Shown here: positions 52,044 through 61,107 of the stretch, piece by piece
How the letters are laid out: every line of letters starts with the position of its first letter
Position numbering within the stretch: the first letter of the stretch is position 1
Assembly: GCF_004801405.1 (NCBI RefSeq)
Contig: NZ_SSOB01000013.1
Coordinates: 1-64,000, forward strand
Length of the DNA: 64,000 nt
Reading direction: 5' to 3'
DNA from: Cohnella fermenti
GTDB lineage: Bacteria > Bacillota > Bacilli > Paenibacillales > Paenibacillaceae
Notes under the pieces: model-generated
The model's input: the letters and a program-made list of their open reading frames with translations, nothing else
Database searches by the model: none
Told to the model about the DNA's origin: nothing
Position numbers and translations under genes: made by a program

Positions 52044-53204
52044 TCAGCTCTTCTGCAGCTTCATCTTCCCGGAATGGACGAGATGCACCTTGACCTCGAC
52101 CTTCGCAGGAAGCTTCTCGAACGTCTCGTTCCGCTGCTTGAGCCGCTTCCATTCGGCGCTCCGATGGCGGTACAGATACTCCTCGAACCCGAACAAGTCG
52201 ACCGACTTGCTTCCGGCGAGCTTCAGGGAGGCTTCGATCTGATCCTTGATCTCCTGCTCCGCCCGCTCTTCGATCTGCTGCTCCGTCAAGTGGTCGACGT
52301 ATTCGGACAAGAGCGCCCGTACGGTAAGCGACAGCGTGAACGTCGGGGTCGGCTCCTTGTCATAACGATAGTCTGCCGACGAGCTCTTGATTCGAAGCAC
52401 CGCACTGACCTTCTCCCCTTCGGTCACCGTCAGTTGCCTGCCGTTGGACACCCCTTGGAACCACCGGACTCCGAACAGCTCCGCTTCGCCGAACTGCCCG
52501 GCATAACGACCGTTGTCCATCACGAACGCTCCCTGGAAGGAAGGCAGATCCAGACGCAAGCCGCTGTTCAGCTCCCAGTGAGTTCCATCCAACCTCATAA
52601 GAGGGATGTACAGCGGACACGGGCAGGACTTTAACGACTTGACGACGTCCCTTACTTGGTTCTTCGTTGTGAAGGGAAGGCTCGCCCGATTCGAATTCGG
52701 CTGGTAAATATCCGTATTCAGCGGCGAGAGCGCGTTCCTGCCAGTCGAGCTGAACAGCTCGCCAAGCGGGCTATCCGTCCCGAGGAGATGGATCGCGTAA
52801 CGGATTGCGCTGTTGCGATCCACTCCATCGAGCATGTCCGGCAGCACAGGGGCCGACGACGGGTCGATGACGATCGCCATCACATGATCCAGATTGGGAC
52901 TCATCTGCATCGTATGGAACAGATTGTCCAGCGCTACGCTTGGCGTCGCTCCCTTGTCGTGGCCGAAGACGGAGGCGCTTCGCTCCGAGCTGGAATTGCC
53001 CTTCTTCGCCACGCCGGCCAGATCGATGATCTGAGCGAACACTTCATATTCCTGCTTCTTGTCGTTGTACGAGAATCCAAGAGCCGTAATGTAGTGCAGA
53101 TCCTGGATCATCACTTCGTCCCAGCAGCCCGTCATGCCAAGACAAGCGAGAAGCGCGGCTCCCCATCCGCCAAGCCTTCTTACCCCTCGCAGCTTGCCGG
53201 CCAT
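52044..53204 (-). CDS. gerC: Germinant receptor C-subunit lipoprotein
   Basis: A 386-residue Ger(x)C-family lipoprotein: signal with lipobox MTGCWDEVMI (Cys 27, and the CWDxxE family signature), then three alpha/beta domains. It is the outer lipoprotein subunit of a GerA-type nutrient receptor in the spore inner membrane. It follows the A subunit by 4 bp. Which germinant is sensed cannot be predicted. Confidence 0.91.
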   Translation of the reverse strand: MAGKLRGVRRLGGWGAALLACLGMTGCWDEVMIQDLHYITALGFSYNDKKQEYEVFAQIIDLAGVAKKGNSSSERSASVFGHDKGATPSVALDNLFHTMQMSPNLDHVMAIVIDPSSAPVLPDMLDGVDRNSAIRYAIHLLGTDSPLGELFSSTGRNALSPLNTDIYQPNSNRASLPFTTKNQVRDVVKSLKSCPCPLYIPLMRLDGTHWELNSGLRLDLPSFQGAFVMDNGRYAGQFGEAELFGVRWFQGVSNGRQLTVTEGEKVSAVLRIKSSSADYRYDKEPTPTFTLSLTVRALLSEYVDHLTEQQIEERAEQEIKDQIEASLKLAGSKSVDLFGFEEYLYRHRSAEWKRLKQRNETFEKLPAKVEVKVHLVHSGKMKLQKS

Positions 53205-53208
53205 CGGA

Positions 53209-54627
53209 CTACTTCCCTCCTCTTTTGCTCTTGGATCGGCGCGGTTGATACGGGCCGTTGGACAGGTTAGAGGGGAGACGGATCAGGGTGGAGAGCGCCT
53301 GCCGCAGATGGAACGGTCCGAACGGCTGCAAGTACGGCAGGCCGAAGGAGCGAATCGACGCCAGGTACGTCAGCACCGCCATCATCGAGAGGAAGAAGCC
53401 GTACATCCCGAACAGCATGCAGAACAACAGCACGAGCACCCTCATGATCGTAACCGCCCCATACAGCGATTGGTTGACGAGCGTGAAGGAAGACACGATC
53501 GTCAGCGAGACGATGACCAGCATGGTCGGAGACGTGAAGCCCGCTTCGATCGCCGCCTCGCCGACGACGACCCCGCCGACGACCGCCACCGTCTGTCCGA
53601 CCGCTCTCGGCAGCCGTACGCCGGCTTCCCGGAATACCTCGAACAAGGAGAGCATAAGGAACATCTCCATCGTCGCCGATACCGGAAGTCCGACTCGCGA
53701 GAGAATGATCGTCGACAGCAGAGGGAACGGAATCTGGTCGACGTTGAACGCGGATACGGACACCCAGAAGCCGGGCAGGAAGATCGTGGCGACGAGCGCA
53801 ATGACCCTGACAAGCTTCTCGACCGTCACGAAGTGGTACGGCAAGTAATTGTCCTCCGGCGACTTCAGCAGCGAGAACAGATTTACCGGGGCAATGAAGA
53901 TGAGCGGAGAATTCTCCAGTAGGAAAACAACGCTGCCGTTCATCAGCGCGTCCGCGGCGGAGTCGGGTCGGCCGGCATAATCGATCAGGGGGAACAGCGA
54001 GACGGAACGGTCTCCGAGCATCTCTTCGACCTGAGCGGCTCCGTTGATTGCCTTGGTGTGGATTTTGTCCAGTCGCTTCCTCGCTTCGTCCACCCATTCG
54101 GGCTTCGTAACGCCGTCCATGTAGAGCAGAGCCATATCGATCATCATCTCGGTGCCGAGCGTGAACAGCTCCACCTTCAGCTTGGTCGTCCGAATCCGCT
54201 TGCGGATGAGGCCGAGATTGATGTGCAGCTCTTCGACGAAGCCGTCCTTCGGCCCTTTGACGGACAGCTCCGAGCTGGACTCCTCCGGCTGCCGGCCCGG
54301 CATCTTCGCAATGGAGAACGAACGGATATCGCCGTCCATGAAGAATAGCAGATGACCGGAGAACAACTGCGCAAAAACCCGCTTCCGCGCAAGCTCGCTG
54401 TCATGCCGAAGCTCGATCAGCGCATAGGCCGAGCCGATCTCCCCTCCATCCCGCAGCATAATCTGCAGTCGGGGAAGGATGCTCTCGGTCAGCAGCATCT
54501 CGTCCACGAGGCCAGTCGTATACGCAAGGCAAATTCGCCTCTCGCCCCCCACCACCTCTTGGACAATGACATCCGCGCAGTTGTGCAATTCCTCATCGAA
54601 CCAATCATGCCCCGTTGCTTGTCTCAT
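53209..54627 (-). CDS. gerA: Germinant receptor A subunit
   Basis: A 472-residue GerA-family protein. An N-terminal soluble domain (to about residue 225) binds ligand; the membrane half includes PLIFIAPVNLFSLLKSPEDNY, LPGFWVSVSAFNVDQIPFPLL and the EAGVRLPRAVGQTVAVVGGVVVGEAAIEAG signature. The C-terminus is strongly basic (RRSKSKRGGK). Its start overlaps the B-subunit gene by 23 bp, an operon arrangement B-A-C. Confidence 0.93.
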   Translation of the reverse strand: MRQATGHDWFDEELHNCADVIVQEVVGGERRICLAYTTGLVDEMLLTESILPRLQIMLRDGGEIGSAYALIELRHDSELARKRVFAQLFSGHLLFFMDGDIRSFSIAKMPGRQPEESSSELSVKGPKDGFVEELHINLGLIRKRIRTTKLKVELFTLGTEMMIDMALLYMDGVTKPEWVDEARKRLDKIHTKAINGAAQVEEMLGDRSVSLFPLIDYAGRPDSAADALMNGSVVFLLENSPLIFIAPVNLFSLLKSPEDNYLPYHFVTVEKLVRVIALVATIFLPGFWVSVSAFNVDQIPFPLLSTIILSRVGLPVSATMEMFLMLSLFEVFREAGVRLPRAVGQTVAVVGGVVVGEAAIEAGFTSPTMLVIVSLTIVSSFTLVNQSLYGAVTIMRVLVLLFCMLFGMYGFFLSMMAVLTYLASIRSFGLPYLQPFGPFHLRQALSTLIRLPSNLSNGPYQPRRSKSKRGGK

Positions 54628-55720
54628 GGGAGGCGTCTCCTCTCTTCCCGAAGGCGGCGATCAGAAGCAGAAGCAGGAGCAGCGCCGCGAAGGCGCACAG
54701 CATGATGGGAGCATAGCCCGCATAGAACCGATACTCGGTGGAATCGTCGACCGGATAGATCGAGCAACCGAGGGTGAGAAGGCCGAGCGCCCCTCCGAAT
54801 ATCCCCCTCTTCACCCGGCTGCGAATTGCGAATAGATCCATCATTAACGCGAGCGAGCAGGACGTGCGAATATACGCGCCGGAGATCCACTGGAAGATCG
54901 CGAAGAAGTCGACATGCTCGAAGTACTTGCCGATCTGAACGATTCTCCATTGGATAAAGGCCGGATACCGCTGGATAGAAGCCTCGTACGGGCCGAACTC
55001 CGTCAGCACGCCGACGATAGGACCAAGGCTGAGAACGACAATGAAGGCCGATACGATCCAGACATGCTTTTGGGCGAAGGGCTTGTTGACGTACCCTTGG
55101 ATCAGCACGAGCAGGACGAGCTCGGAGTAGCCCCCCGCCACCATAACCATCCCGTTCAGCACGGGAGACCAGCCATGTTCGAGAACCGGCAGCAGCTCGC
55201 TGTAATCCTTGCGCGGCGTGTTGGCTCCGGAGACGAAGAGGCCGAGAAGGCAGACGAATGGAAGCAGCAGGCAGGAGACATAGGCGATCACGTGGATGCC
55301 GAGCACCGCGCCCGCCGTGCATAACGTTGCGAAGATGAGCGTCGTTACGAACGTCGGCGTCCTGGGAAGATAAGTAGCCTCCCCCCATTGAATCGTATCG
55401 AGAACGGTGGAGATGACGATCATCCCGAGCAGCGCGGCGAATACGGCGAGGATCGCGTATTTGGCGGGAAGTCCGACTCTCTCCCCCAGCCATTCCGGCA
55501 ATTGTCGGGTTCCGATGGATCGAAGAAGAGCGCGCAGAAGCAGAATAGCGACAGGCAAGATGGCCGCGGTCAACAGAACCGTCAGCCAGGAATCCCTTCC
55601 CGCACGGTCGAGCACCATAGGGGCGATAACCACGTGATTCATAAACCCGATGGACATAATGACCATCATAAGGCACGTCGTTCGGCCGATTCGGATCAAT
55701 TGATATTCCATCTTTACCAC
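54605..55720 (-). CDS. gerB: Germinant receptor B subunit (GerAB/ArcD/ProY)
   Basis: A 371-residue ten-helix transporter-like protein of the GerAB family (APC superfamily), thought to bind germinant amino acids and pass ions during germination. The gene is first in the operon, which is the less common B-A-C order. A 24-bp ribosome binding region with GAAAGAGGTGG precedes the ATG. The upstream region holds two repeat palindromes. Confidence 0.92.
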   Translation of the reverse strand: MVKMEYQLIRIGRTTCLMMVIMSIGFMNHVVIAPMVLDRAGRDSWLTVLLTAAILPVAILLLRALLRSIGTRQLPEWLGERVGLPAKYAILAVFAALLGMIVISTVLDTIQWGEATYLPRTPTFVTTLIFATLCTAGAVLGIHVIAYVSCLLLPFVCLLGLFVSGANTPRKDYSELLPVLEHGWSPVLNGMVMVAGGYSELVLLVLIQGYVNKPFAQKHVWIVSAFIVVLSLGPIVGVLTEFGPYEASIQRYPAFIQWRIVQIGKYFEHVDFFAIFQWISGAYIRTSCSLALMMDLFAIRSRVKRGIFGGALGLLTLGCSIYPVDDSTEYRFYAGYAPIMLCAFAALLLLLLLIAAFGKRGDASHETSNGA

Positions 55721-55825
55721 CTCTTTCCTTACTATCCCCCGCCGCGAGCTTTGCCATTCGCCAGCGCGGTCCGGCGCGCCGCCGGCGAGCGCGGCAGCTT
55801 CGGCCGTTCGGCCGTTTGACCGCCC

Positions 55826-55915
55826 CCGTGGCGCTTTTTATGTGAAATTTCGTATTTGTTCGGCCCTTTGAGATGACCACCCCGGTGGCGCTTTTTATGT
55901 GAAATTTCGCATTCG
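55826..55915. repeat. Two-unit relative of the palindrome element
   Basis: Two tandem copies of a 57-bp unit, each with GGTGGCGCTTTTTATGTGAAATTTCGYATTYGTTCGGCC-like content. The 16-bp palindromic cores ATGTGAAATTTCGTAT (55840) and ATGTGAAATTTCGCAT (55897) are of the same kind as in the 200-bp elements, but the intervening DNA differs. Located upstream of the ger operon; the rest of 55916-56160 shows only short TGGGTTCTGCC-type repeats. Confidence 0.75.
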
Positions 55916-56037
55916 TTCGGCCGGGCGCGCATGGTGCGGATTAGTTAGTATGTTGCACCCAGGTTGAAGCTTTTGTGGAGTTGTTGTGCGGATTTTCCGG
56001 ATAGAGGAGGTTGGCAGCAGAGGCACTACGGCAAACA

Positions 56038-56059
56038 GCCCCCGCCTAACGGCGGGAGC
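56038..56059 (-). terminator. Possible terminator after cobW-like gene
   Basis: GCTCCCGCC and GGCGGGGGC (minus strand) form a 9-bp stem with a 4-nt loop, about 100 bp beyond the stop of the COG0523 gene. The following TGTTTG is a weak T tract. Confidence 0.4.
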
Positions 56060-56160
56060 TTGCAATCGAAGATGGCGCTTAGGTTGTGTCTGGGTTCTGT
56101 CTGAGCTCTGCCTGGGTCTGCCTGGGTTCTACTTGGGTTCTGCCCGCTGCTGCCCCCCTG

Positions 56161-57177
56161 CTACGCCGACACCTCGCGCAACCGTTCCAGCTTCAGCAGC
56201 AGCTCTTCCTTCGAGAAGCCCTCGCCGATGAACACCAGTACGTCGTGCACGGTTCTCTGCGGGGTGATTCTCATGAAGTCGCTCTCCTTGTAAGCGTATT
56301 GGAACAGGAAGCGGCTTGGGGTGTCGGTGAAGGTCACGATGCCTTTGGCGCGGTATACCTCGTCCGGAAGCTCCTTCAGGAACCGCTCGAACCGAATGCT
56401 GTCCAGCGGCTCGTTCAAATAATGCGTCCAGACGTGGATGTGCTCATGATCGCGGTGAACGTGCCCGTGCTCGTGTTGCGTATGCTCATGAGGAACGGAT
56501 TCATGTCCGCCCCCATTCCCACTCCCATTCCCATTCCCGCTCCCGCGCGCCTCGCTGCGATTTTGCTCCGGGCCCGGCTCCCTCAGGAACGTCAGATCCG
56601 CGTCGCAGCGCACCGTCGGCAGAATCGCAGCAGACGGGTTCCACTCCCGCAGCCAGCCCGCCAGCTCCTCCAATTCCGCAGCTCCGACGAGATCGGCCTT
56701 GTTCAAAATCAGGACCGACGAGACGCGGATCTGATCCTTCATCAGCTTAAACGTCCGGCCGGAGCCGATGCGGACCCGATCGAGCAGATGCCGGGCATCC
56801 ACGACCGTCATGACTCCCTTCAGCTCAAGCCGCGTATAGAGCGACGTCTCCGACACCGCATCGATGATCTCGAGCGGCTGGGCGACGCCGGTCGATTCGA
56901 TCCAGACAGCGTCCGGACGATGCGCCCGAATCAGCTCAAGCAGCTCCAAGCCGACATCGGATTTGACGGAACAGCAGATGCAGCCTCCGAGCAGCTCCGC
57001 CATGGGAACCTTCTCGCCGACCGCGAAGCCGTCCAGATTGACGTCGCCCACTTCGTTCATGAGCACAGCGGACTTCAGCCCCCTGCCCTCCGCGTCTTCA
57101 ATGAGCTTGCGCAGCAGGGTTGTTTTGCCGCTCCCCAGGAACCCCGTCAACAGATATACATCGACTTGCTTCTCCAT
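56161..57177 (-). CDS. COG0523 GTPase with His-rich loop
   Basis: A 338-residue G3E GTPase. P-loop GFLGSGKTT near residue 12, metal motif GGCICC near 67-72, guanine motif NKAD, and a Gly/Asn then His-rich loop (HEHTQHEHGHVHRDHEHIH, about 232-250) before the CobW_C domain. The His loop suggests metal buffering as in hydrogenase or urease chaperones. ATG 57177 is chosen by the family N-terminus; the frame runs upstream to 57327 through a terminator. No Zur box is visible, unlike the three COG0523 genes in the zinc island. Confidence 0.82.
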   Translation of the reverse strand: MEKQVDVYLLTGFLGSGKTTLLRKLIEDAEGRGLKSAVLMNEVGDVNLDGFAVGEKVPMAELLGGCICCSVKSDVGLELLELIRAHRPDAVWIESTGVAQPLEIIDAVSETSLYTRLELKGVMTVVDARHLLDRVRIGSGRTFKLMKDQIRVSSVLILNKADLVGAAELEELAGWLREWNPSAAILPTVRCDADLTFLREPGPEQNRSEARGSGNGNGSGNGGGHESVPHEHTQHEHGHVHRDHEHIHVWTHYLNEPLDSIRFERFLKELPDEVYRAKGIVTFTDTPSRFLFQYAYKESDFMRITPQRTVHDVLVFIGEGFSKEELLLKLERLREVSA

Positions 57178-57214
57178 CCTCTTGTCCTCTCCCTCTGTTG
57201 CATTGCATATAGGC

Positions 57215-57254
57215 AAAAAAAGCCCCCGCAGCGCCGATGTCGGCCGCGGAGGCT
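57215..57254 (-). terminator. Terminator after SRAP gene
   Basis: Minus-strand AGCCTCCGC and GCGGGGGCT arms with an inner GCCG/CGGC stem are followed by seven T residues (57221-57215), just beyond the SRAP stop. Confidence 0.8.
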
Positions 57255-57259
57255 GATCT

Positions 57260-57940
57260 TTATCTTCTGAGCGCCGCATACGCCGGACGGATCGGTTCCG
57301 CGCAATCCGGAACCTCCAGCGAGACATCGTTTATGTAGCCTCCCACCGGGAATGCTTCCAGCTCGGCCGTGGGCAGTTCCCGAATGACGGGATACACCTT
57401 CCGGTATTCGCGGACATCCTCGCTCAGCCATGCGTCGATGCCGTCCTCGTCCAAGAGTGCCGGCATCCGCTGCGCGTACGACTCGACAACTCCGGCTGCG
57501 GGCGTCGTCAGCATCGTGAACGCCTTGATCGCTCCGCCGTCCACGCGCGGCCAGATCTCGTAGAATCCGGGCACGGCGAACGTCCGCTTATCCCGGAAAA
57601 CAATCCGCATCGGCTGAAGAACCTTTTTGTCGGCTCGCCATCCGTAGAAGCCGCAGCAGGGAATGACGCACCGCTGCTTGTTGACGATTCGGCGGTAGAT
57701 CAGCCGTTCGCCGATCGCGCTCGCATCCGCGTTGATGCCGTCCTTCGACCAGTACGGCATGAAGCCCCACCGGAAGCTGTCCAGAACCCGCTCCTTGCCG
57801 TATTCGTACACAATGGAGCCATCCTGGGTAGGAGACAGGTTATACTTGGGCCGGTACGACACGGACGCATCGACCGTATCGATCCGGAATTGCTCGATCA
57901 GCTCGGGCAACCTTGCGGTTAGAGAATATCGCTGACACAT
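57260..57940 (-). CDS. SRAP-family protein (YedK/HMCES), altered active site
   Basis: A 226-residue SRAP domain protein, the family that crosslinks to abasic sites in single-stranded DNA through Cys2. Here the start is MCQRYS, so Cys2 is kept. The Asn of the NARAET region survives (INADASAIGE). The GFYEW motif reads CCGFYGWR, so the catalytic Glu is Gly. The IHDRMP motif reads SYAQRMP, so the catalytic His is missing. The family fold is clear, but crosslink reversal or peptidase-type activity may be lost. ATG 57940 is required to place Cys at position 2. Confidence 0.8.
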   Translation of the reverse strand: MCQRYSLTARLPELIEQFRIDTVDASVSYRPKYNLSPTQDGSIVYEYGKERVLDSFRWGFMPYWSKDGINADASAIGERLIYRRIVNKQRCVIPCCGFYGWRADKKVLQPMRIVFRDKRTFAVPGFYEIWPRVDGGAIKAFTMLTTPAAGVVESYAQRMPALLDEDGIDAWLSEDVREYRKVYPVIRELPTAELEAFPVGGYINDVSLEVPDCAEPIRPAYAALRR

Positions 57941-58042
57941 GGGGAGCACCGCCTTCTGCTAGTCTCTCCCCAGTATCTGCTATTTGTGGAATGCTATTCG
58001 CGCAAATTGCTTGCCCGCTCCTAATTCATCTGGATCAGTTCC

Positions 58043-60016
58043 TCACATGAGATAACGGCCGGAGCCGCCGTCGCCGGCATAACGCTCCATCACCCGTTCC
58101 CGCATCTCGTCGTCGAAGCCGTCCAGCTCGTCGAGCAGCGACAGCGGGTCATCTTCCGGCCGTTCGGCGGCGGAGTACAGCAGCCATTCCGACAGGTCGG
58201 CGGCCGCTCGCAACCGGTCGAACCGATGGTGATAATAGAGCGATGCCCGCTCCAGGTACAGCCGGGCGCGGAACGGCTCCAGCTCGATCGCCCGGTCCAT
58301 CGCGCGAATCGCTTCGTCATATTGCCGAAGGTTCGAATGGATCGCTGCCAGATGGAGCATTCCCTGCTCATCGTCCGGAACGAGCCGCGCGTAGTGCCGC
58401 GCTTCCGTGAGCGCCGCTTCGTACTCGCCGAGCTCCCAATGCAGGCAGCTCAGCATCCAGATCAACCGGGCATGGTCGGGCACGAGCGCCAGGCCGGCCC
58501 GGCAATCCTCGATCGCGGCCGCATACTTCCCCGCGTTCATCCGCGCGATCGCTCTTCTCTCGTACAGGCGCGGATTGTCGCTCTCGAGCCGGATCGCCCG
58601 CTCGTATTCCTCCTCGGCAAGCGCATGGTTGTTCATGCCCGAGTACAGCTCGGCAAGCGCATAAGCCGTCTTGCTGTCCTCCTGCAGAGCCGGCTCGAGC
58701 TTCATCGCCTCCTGGACGTCCAGCATGGCCGCTTCGTAGCGGCGGTCCATGTAGCGGGAGAAGCTCCGCCTCATGTAATAATCCGCGCTGCCGTCAAGGG
58801 AGATCGCCTTCGTGTACGCCTCGTCCGCTTCCCCGTATTGCTCCGCGTCGATGAACAGCTCCGCCCGCTGCTTCCAGTTCAGCGGATCGCCCGGCTCCTC
58901 CTGCGTCAGAGCCAGGCTCATGCGCAGGGCGGCCTCCGGCTGGCCGGAATCCCGCAGCACATCGACGAGCCAATAGCGGACAACCGAATGTCCGGGGTGG
59001 CGCTTCAGCGTCTCGTTCAGAGCGCTGACCGCCGCGTCCCAACGCTCCAGGCGGCGGTAGGTCAGAATGAGCTCCATCCGCGAAGAGAAGCTGTCCGGGT
59101 TGGCCTCGACCAGCTCGCAAAGCTTCGCGATCGCCTCTTCCTCCCGCCCCGACTGGCGGAGCAGCACCCCTTGACGAAGCAGCAGCAGCTCTTCGCCGGG
59201 ATACTCCTTGAGGCCGGCTTCGATCGTCTCGAGAGCTTCGCTCATCATCCCCGCCTTCTCGAGCAACTGCGATTCCTTCATGCGGAAGCCGTATTCCGCA
59301 TCGGCAATCGCCATCAAGGTCCGAATCGCGGCGTCCGAGTAACCGGTTCTCTCCAGCAGGAAGGCCGCTCCCCGGTCTTGGCTCAGGCGCAGTCGGCTCT
59401 GCTCCCGCACCGCCTTGCGCAGCTCGGCGATCGCCTCGGCTTCGCGCCCTGCCGCCTCCAGCGCTTCCGCATAGCGGAACCGATGCAGCGGAATGACAAA
59501 CTTCTCCTGCGCAACGACTCGCTCCAGCAGACGAACGGCCCGGTCGACCTGCTCCAGCCGCAGGCAGATGCACGCCAGCTCGTAGCCCATCGAAGCGCGC
59601 GCCTCTTCCCCGCACCGCTCCAGCGCCCGCTCCATGCTCTCCGCAGCCGCTTCGTATTCCCTCAGATTGCTGAGGGAGATCGCTCTCGTATACCAATAAA
59701 TCGCAGCTTCCGGCTCCTGGCGAATCGCCTCGTCCAGATCGCGAATCGCTTCCCTCTCGCGGCCGATATCGTTGTAAGCGAGAGCCCGCTTCAGCAAGGC
59801 GCCCGGCCGGTTGGCCGAAGCGATCGCCGCTCCCAGAATCCGGATCGCCTCCGCCGCGCGATCCCGTTCGATAAGCAGATCGGCGTAATCGAGCCGATCA
59901 TGCTCCGTCATTCGCCGCTCGCCGATCCGGCCGTACCAAGCAAGGGATTGCTCCGGCTTCCCGTGCTTGCGCAGTCTGGCCGCCATCCAGCGAGCCCAGG
60001 CGGCTCCGAGCCTCAT
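58043..60016 (-). CDS. Large TPR-repeat protein
   Basis: A 657-residue protein of about eighteen helix-turn-helix repeats, many with the TPR pattern (for example ALAYNDIGREREAIRDLDEAIRQEP and ALAEEEYERAIRLESDNPRLYERRAIARM). No signal peptide, transmembrane helix or catalytic domain is seen, so it is likely a cytoplasmic scaffold. ATG 60016 follows TAGGAGGG. It lies 48 bp after the gene at 60065-60589 with a strong hairpin between them. Partner unknown. Confidence 0.8.
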   Translation of the reverse strand: MRLGAAWARWMAARLRKHGKPEQSLAWYGRIGERRMTEHDRLDYADLLIERDRAAEAIRILGAAIASANRPGALLKRALAYNDIGREREAIRDLDEAIRQEPEAAIYWYTRAISLSNLREYEAAAESMERALERCGEEARASMGYELACICLRLEQVDRAVRLLERVVAQEKFVIPLHRFRYAEALEAAGREAEAIAELRKAVREQSRLRLSQDRGAAFLLERTGYSDAAIRTLMAIADAEYGFRMKESQLLEKAGMMSEALETIEAGLKEYPGEELLLLRQGVLLRQSGREEEAIAKLCELVEANPDSFSSRMELILTYRRLERWDAAVSALNETLKRHPGHSVVRYWLVDVLRDSGQPEAALRMSLALTQEEPGDPLNWKQRAELFIDAEQYGEADEAYTKAISLDGSADYYMRRSFSRYMDRRYEAAMLDVQEAMKLEPALQEDSKTAYALAELYSGMNNHALAEEEYERAIRLESDNPRLYERRAIARMNAGKYAAAIEDCRAGLALVPDHARLIWMLSCLHWELGEYEAALTEARHYARLVPDDEQGMLHLAAIHSNLRQYDEAIRAMDRAIELEPFRARLYLERASLYYHHRFDRLRAAADLSEWLLYSAAERPEDDPLSLLDELDGFDDEMRERVMERYAGDGGSGRYLM

Positions 60017-60035
60017 TCAATCCCTCCTAGCGAGA

Positions 60036-60063
60036 GAAGCTGCCGGCTCCAGCCGGCAGCTTC
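60036..60063. terminator. Strong hairpin between two minus-strand genes
   Basis: GAAGCTGCCGGCT (60036-60048) and AGCCGGCAGCTTC (60051-60063) are perfect 13-bp arms with a 2-nt loop, starting at the stop codon of the upstream gene. There is no T run on the minus strand, so it may attenuate or protect mRNA rather than end transcription fully. Confidence 0.6.
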
Positions 60064-60064
60064 C

Positions 60065-60589
60065 TCATTGCGAATAGCCGTCAGAAGACGGAACATCTTC
60101 CTCCAGCGCGAACTCGTAGTCGTCGATGTCGTAGAGCAGCACCGGAACGCTGCTCTGGATCGCCTTGTCCTGGAACTCGATCTGATCGGTCAGAATCGGG
60201 CATTGCAGGCGCAGCGAAGTCAGAATCAGCTCCGTCTCGATCGGATCGAATACTTCGCCGTACTGCATGTTCTCCACGGCGTTCACGATGACGAACGTCA
60301 CGTGCTCGTTGATCGGCAACGGCGGGCTCTCACGCCACGGCGCCAGCAGCGCCCGTTCCAGCTTCTTCTTATTAAACGGATCTTCGAAGAACTGAATCAT
60401 CTCCGCCACCTTGGCCTTCACGTGCCGGTCGTCATCCGGCTCCGGCATGATCGGCTCCGGGCTGTCCTTCATATCGTACAACTCCATGATCGTGGAGTAA
60501 GGAATCCTGTATTCGACAGGACGTTTCGGCAGAAGCAGTTGGCCGTAAGTGGCGATCATGACCGCCTCGATGACAAAACGTCGTTCCAT
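60065..60589 (-). CDS. Conserved hypothetical protein, ADP-heptose-synthase-like annotation type
   Basis: A 174-residue soluble protein starting MERRFVIEAVMIATYGQLL, with a PVEYRIPYSTIMELYDM segment, an acidic PEPIMPEPDDD stretch and a C-terminus ending DDYEFALEEDVPSSDGYSQ. I recall similar Paenibacillus proteins often labelled hypothetical or ADP-heptose synthase, but no Rossmann or kinase motif is visible, so that label is doubtful. GGGAGG before ATG 60589 supports the start over 60646. Confidence 0.6.
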   Translation of the reverse strand: MERRFVIEAVMIATYGQLLLPKRPVEYRIPYSTIMELYDMKDSPEPIMPEPDDDRHVKAKVAEMIQFFEDPFNKKKLERALLAPWRESPPLPINEHVTFVIVNAVENMQYGEVFDPIETELILTSLRLQCPILTDQIEFQDKAIQSSVPVLLYDIDDYEFALEEDVPSSDGYSQ

Positions 60590-60725
60590 ATGATTTGTTC
60601 CCTCCCGGTGACATCTCGCACAATCCTTGCTTGCGTCGACTCCCATTATAGCACAAATACAAGGAACGTGATGACGGGCATTTCACCGAGAAGAGAAACA
60701 AAATATAGGGAGCCCGCCGCACAGC

Positions 60726-60765
60726 AAAAACCGTCAAGGGAAATCGCGAGTCACCCCCGACGGTC
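60726..60765 (-). terminator. Terminator-like hairpin beyond the 115-aa gene
   Basis: Minus-strand ACCGTC and GACGGT arms with a purine/pyrimidine interior are followed by TTTTTG. If used, it ends the transcript of the gene at 61108-61455 after the dispersed repeat. Confidence 0.45.
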
Positions 60766-60838
60766 CTTTGGATTGTTGAGGAGAAGCGGCATGCCAGGGC
60801 ATGGCCGATGCCTTTGGCGGTTTTATCCGATGCGGTTG

Positions 60839-61030
60839 ACGGTTTTATGTGAAAAACCGCATTGGTGCAGCTCGGCAACGGGCATTTTAGGCGATTCAAT
60901 GTGAAAAATCACATTCGTGGAGGAATTTTCGGCCAGAGGGGCCGGATGTATGCGAAAAATCACATAAAACGTCCCGATTCCCTCCCCATCCGCACCGACG
61001 AATGTGAAAATTCATATAAAATTCGCAAGC
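60839..61030 (+). repeat. Dispersed 200-bp element, copy D
   Basis: Third full copy of the element. Units start at 60847, 60899, 60950 and 61002 (spacings 52, 51, 52 bp), with ATGTGAAAAATCACAT at 60899 a near-perfect palindrome. Shared inter-unit words such as CATTCGTGGAGGAA and CATAAAACG match copy A closely. It lies downstream of the 115-residue gene, inside the probable 3' untranslated region. Confidence 0.85.
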
Positions 61031-61107
61031 CAACGGCTTCGGCGGCATCCGGATCATCCCGATCAACCTTCCGGCCGCATCAGTTCAACCTTCCGACCCG
61101 CTCCCGA

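Noticed and set aside
58226..60904. Long plus-strand open frame of almost 900 codons
   Set aside because: It is antisense to the TPR gene, Arg/Leu-rich, and a by-product of high GC codon use. The same holds for long frames opposite nrdE, helD, kimA and the oxidoreductase.
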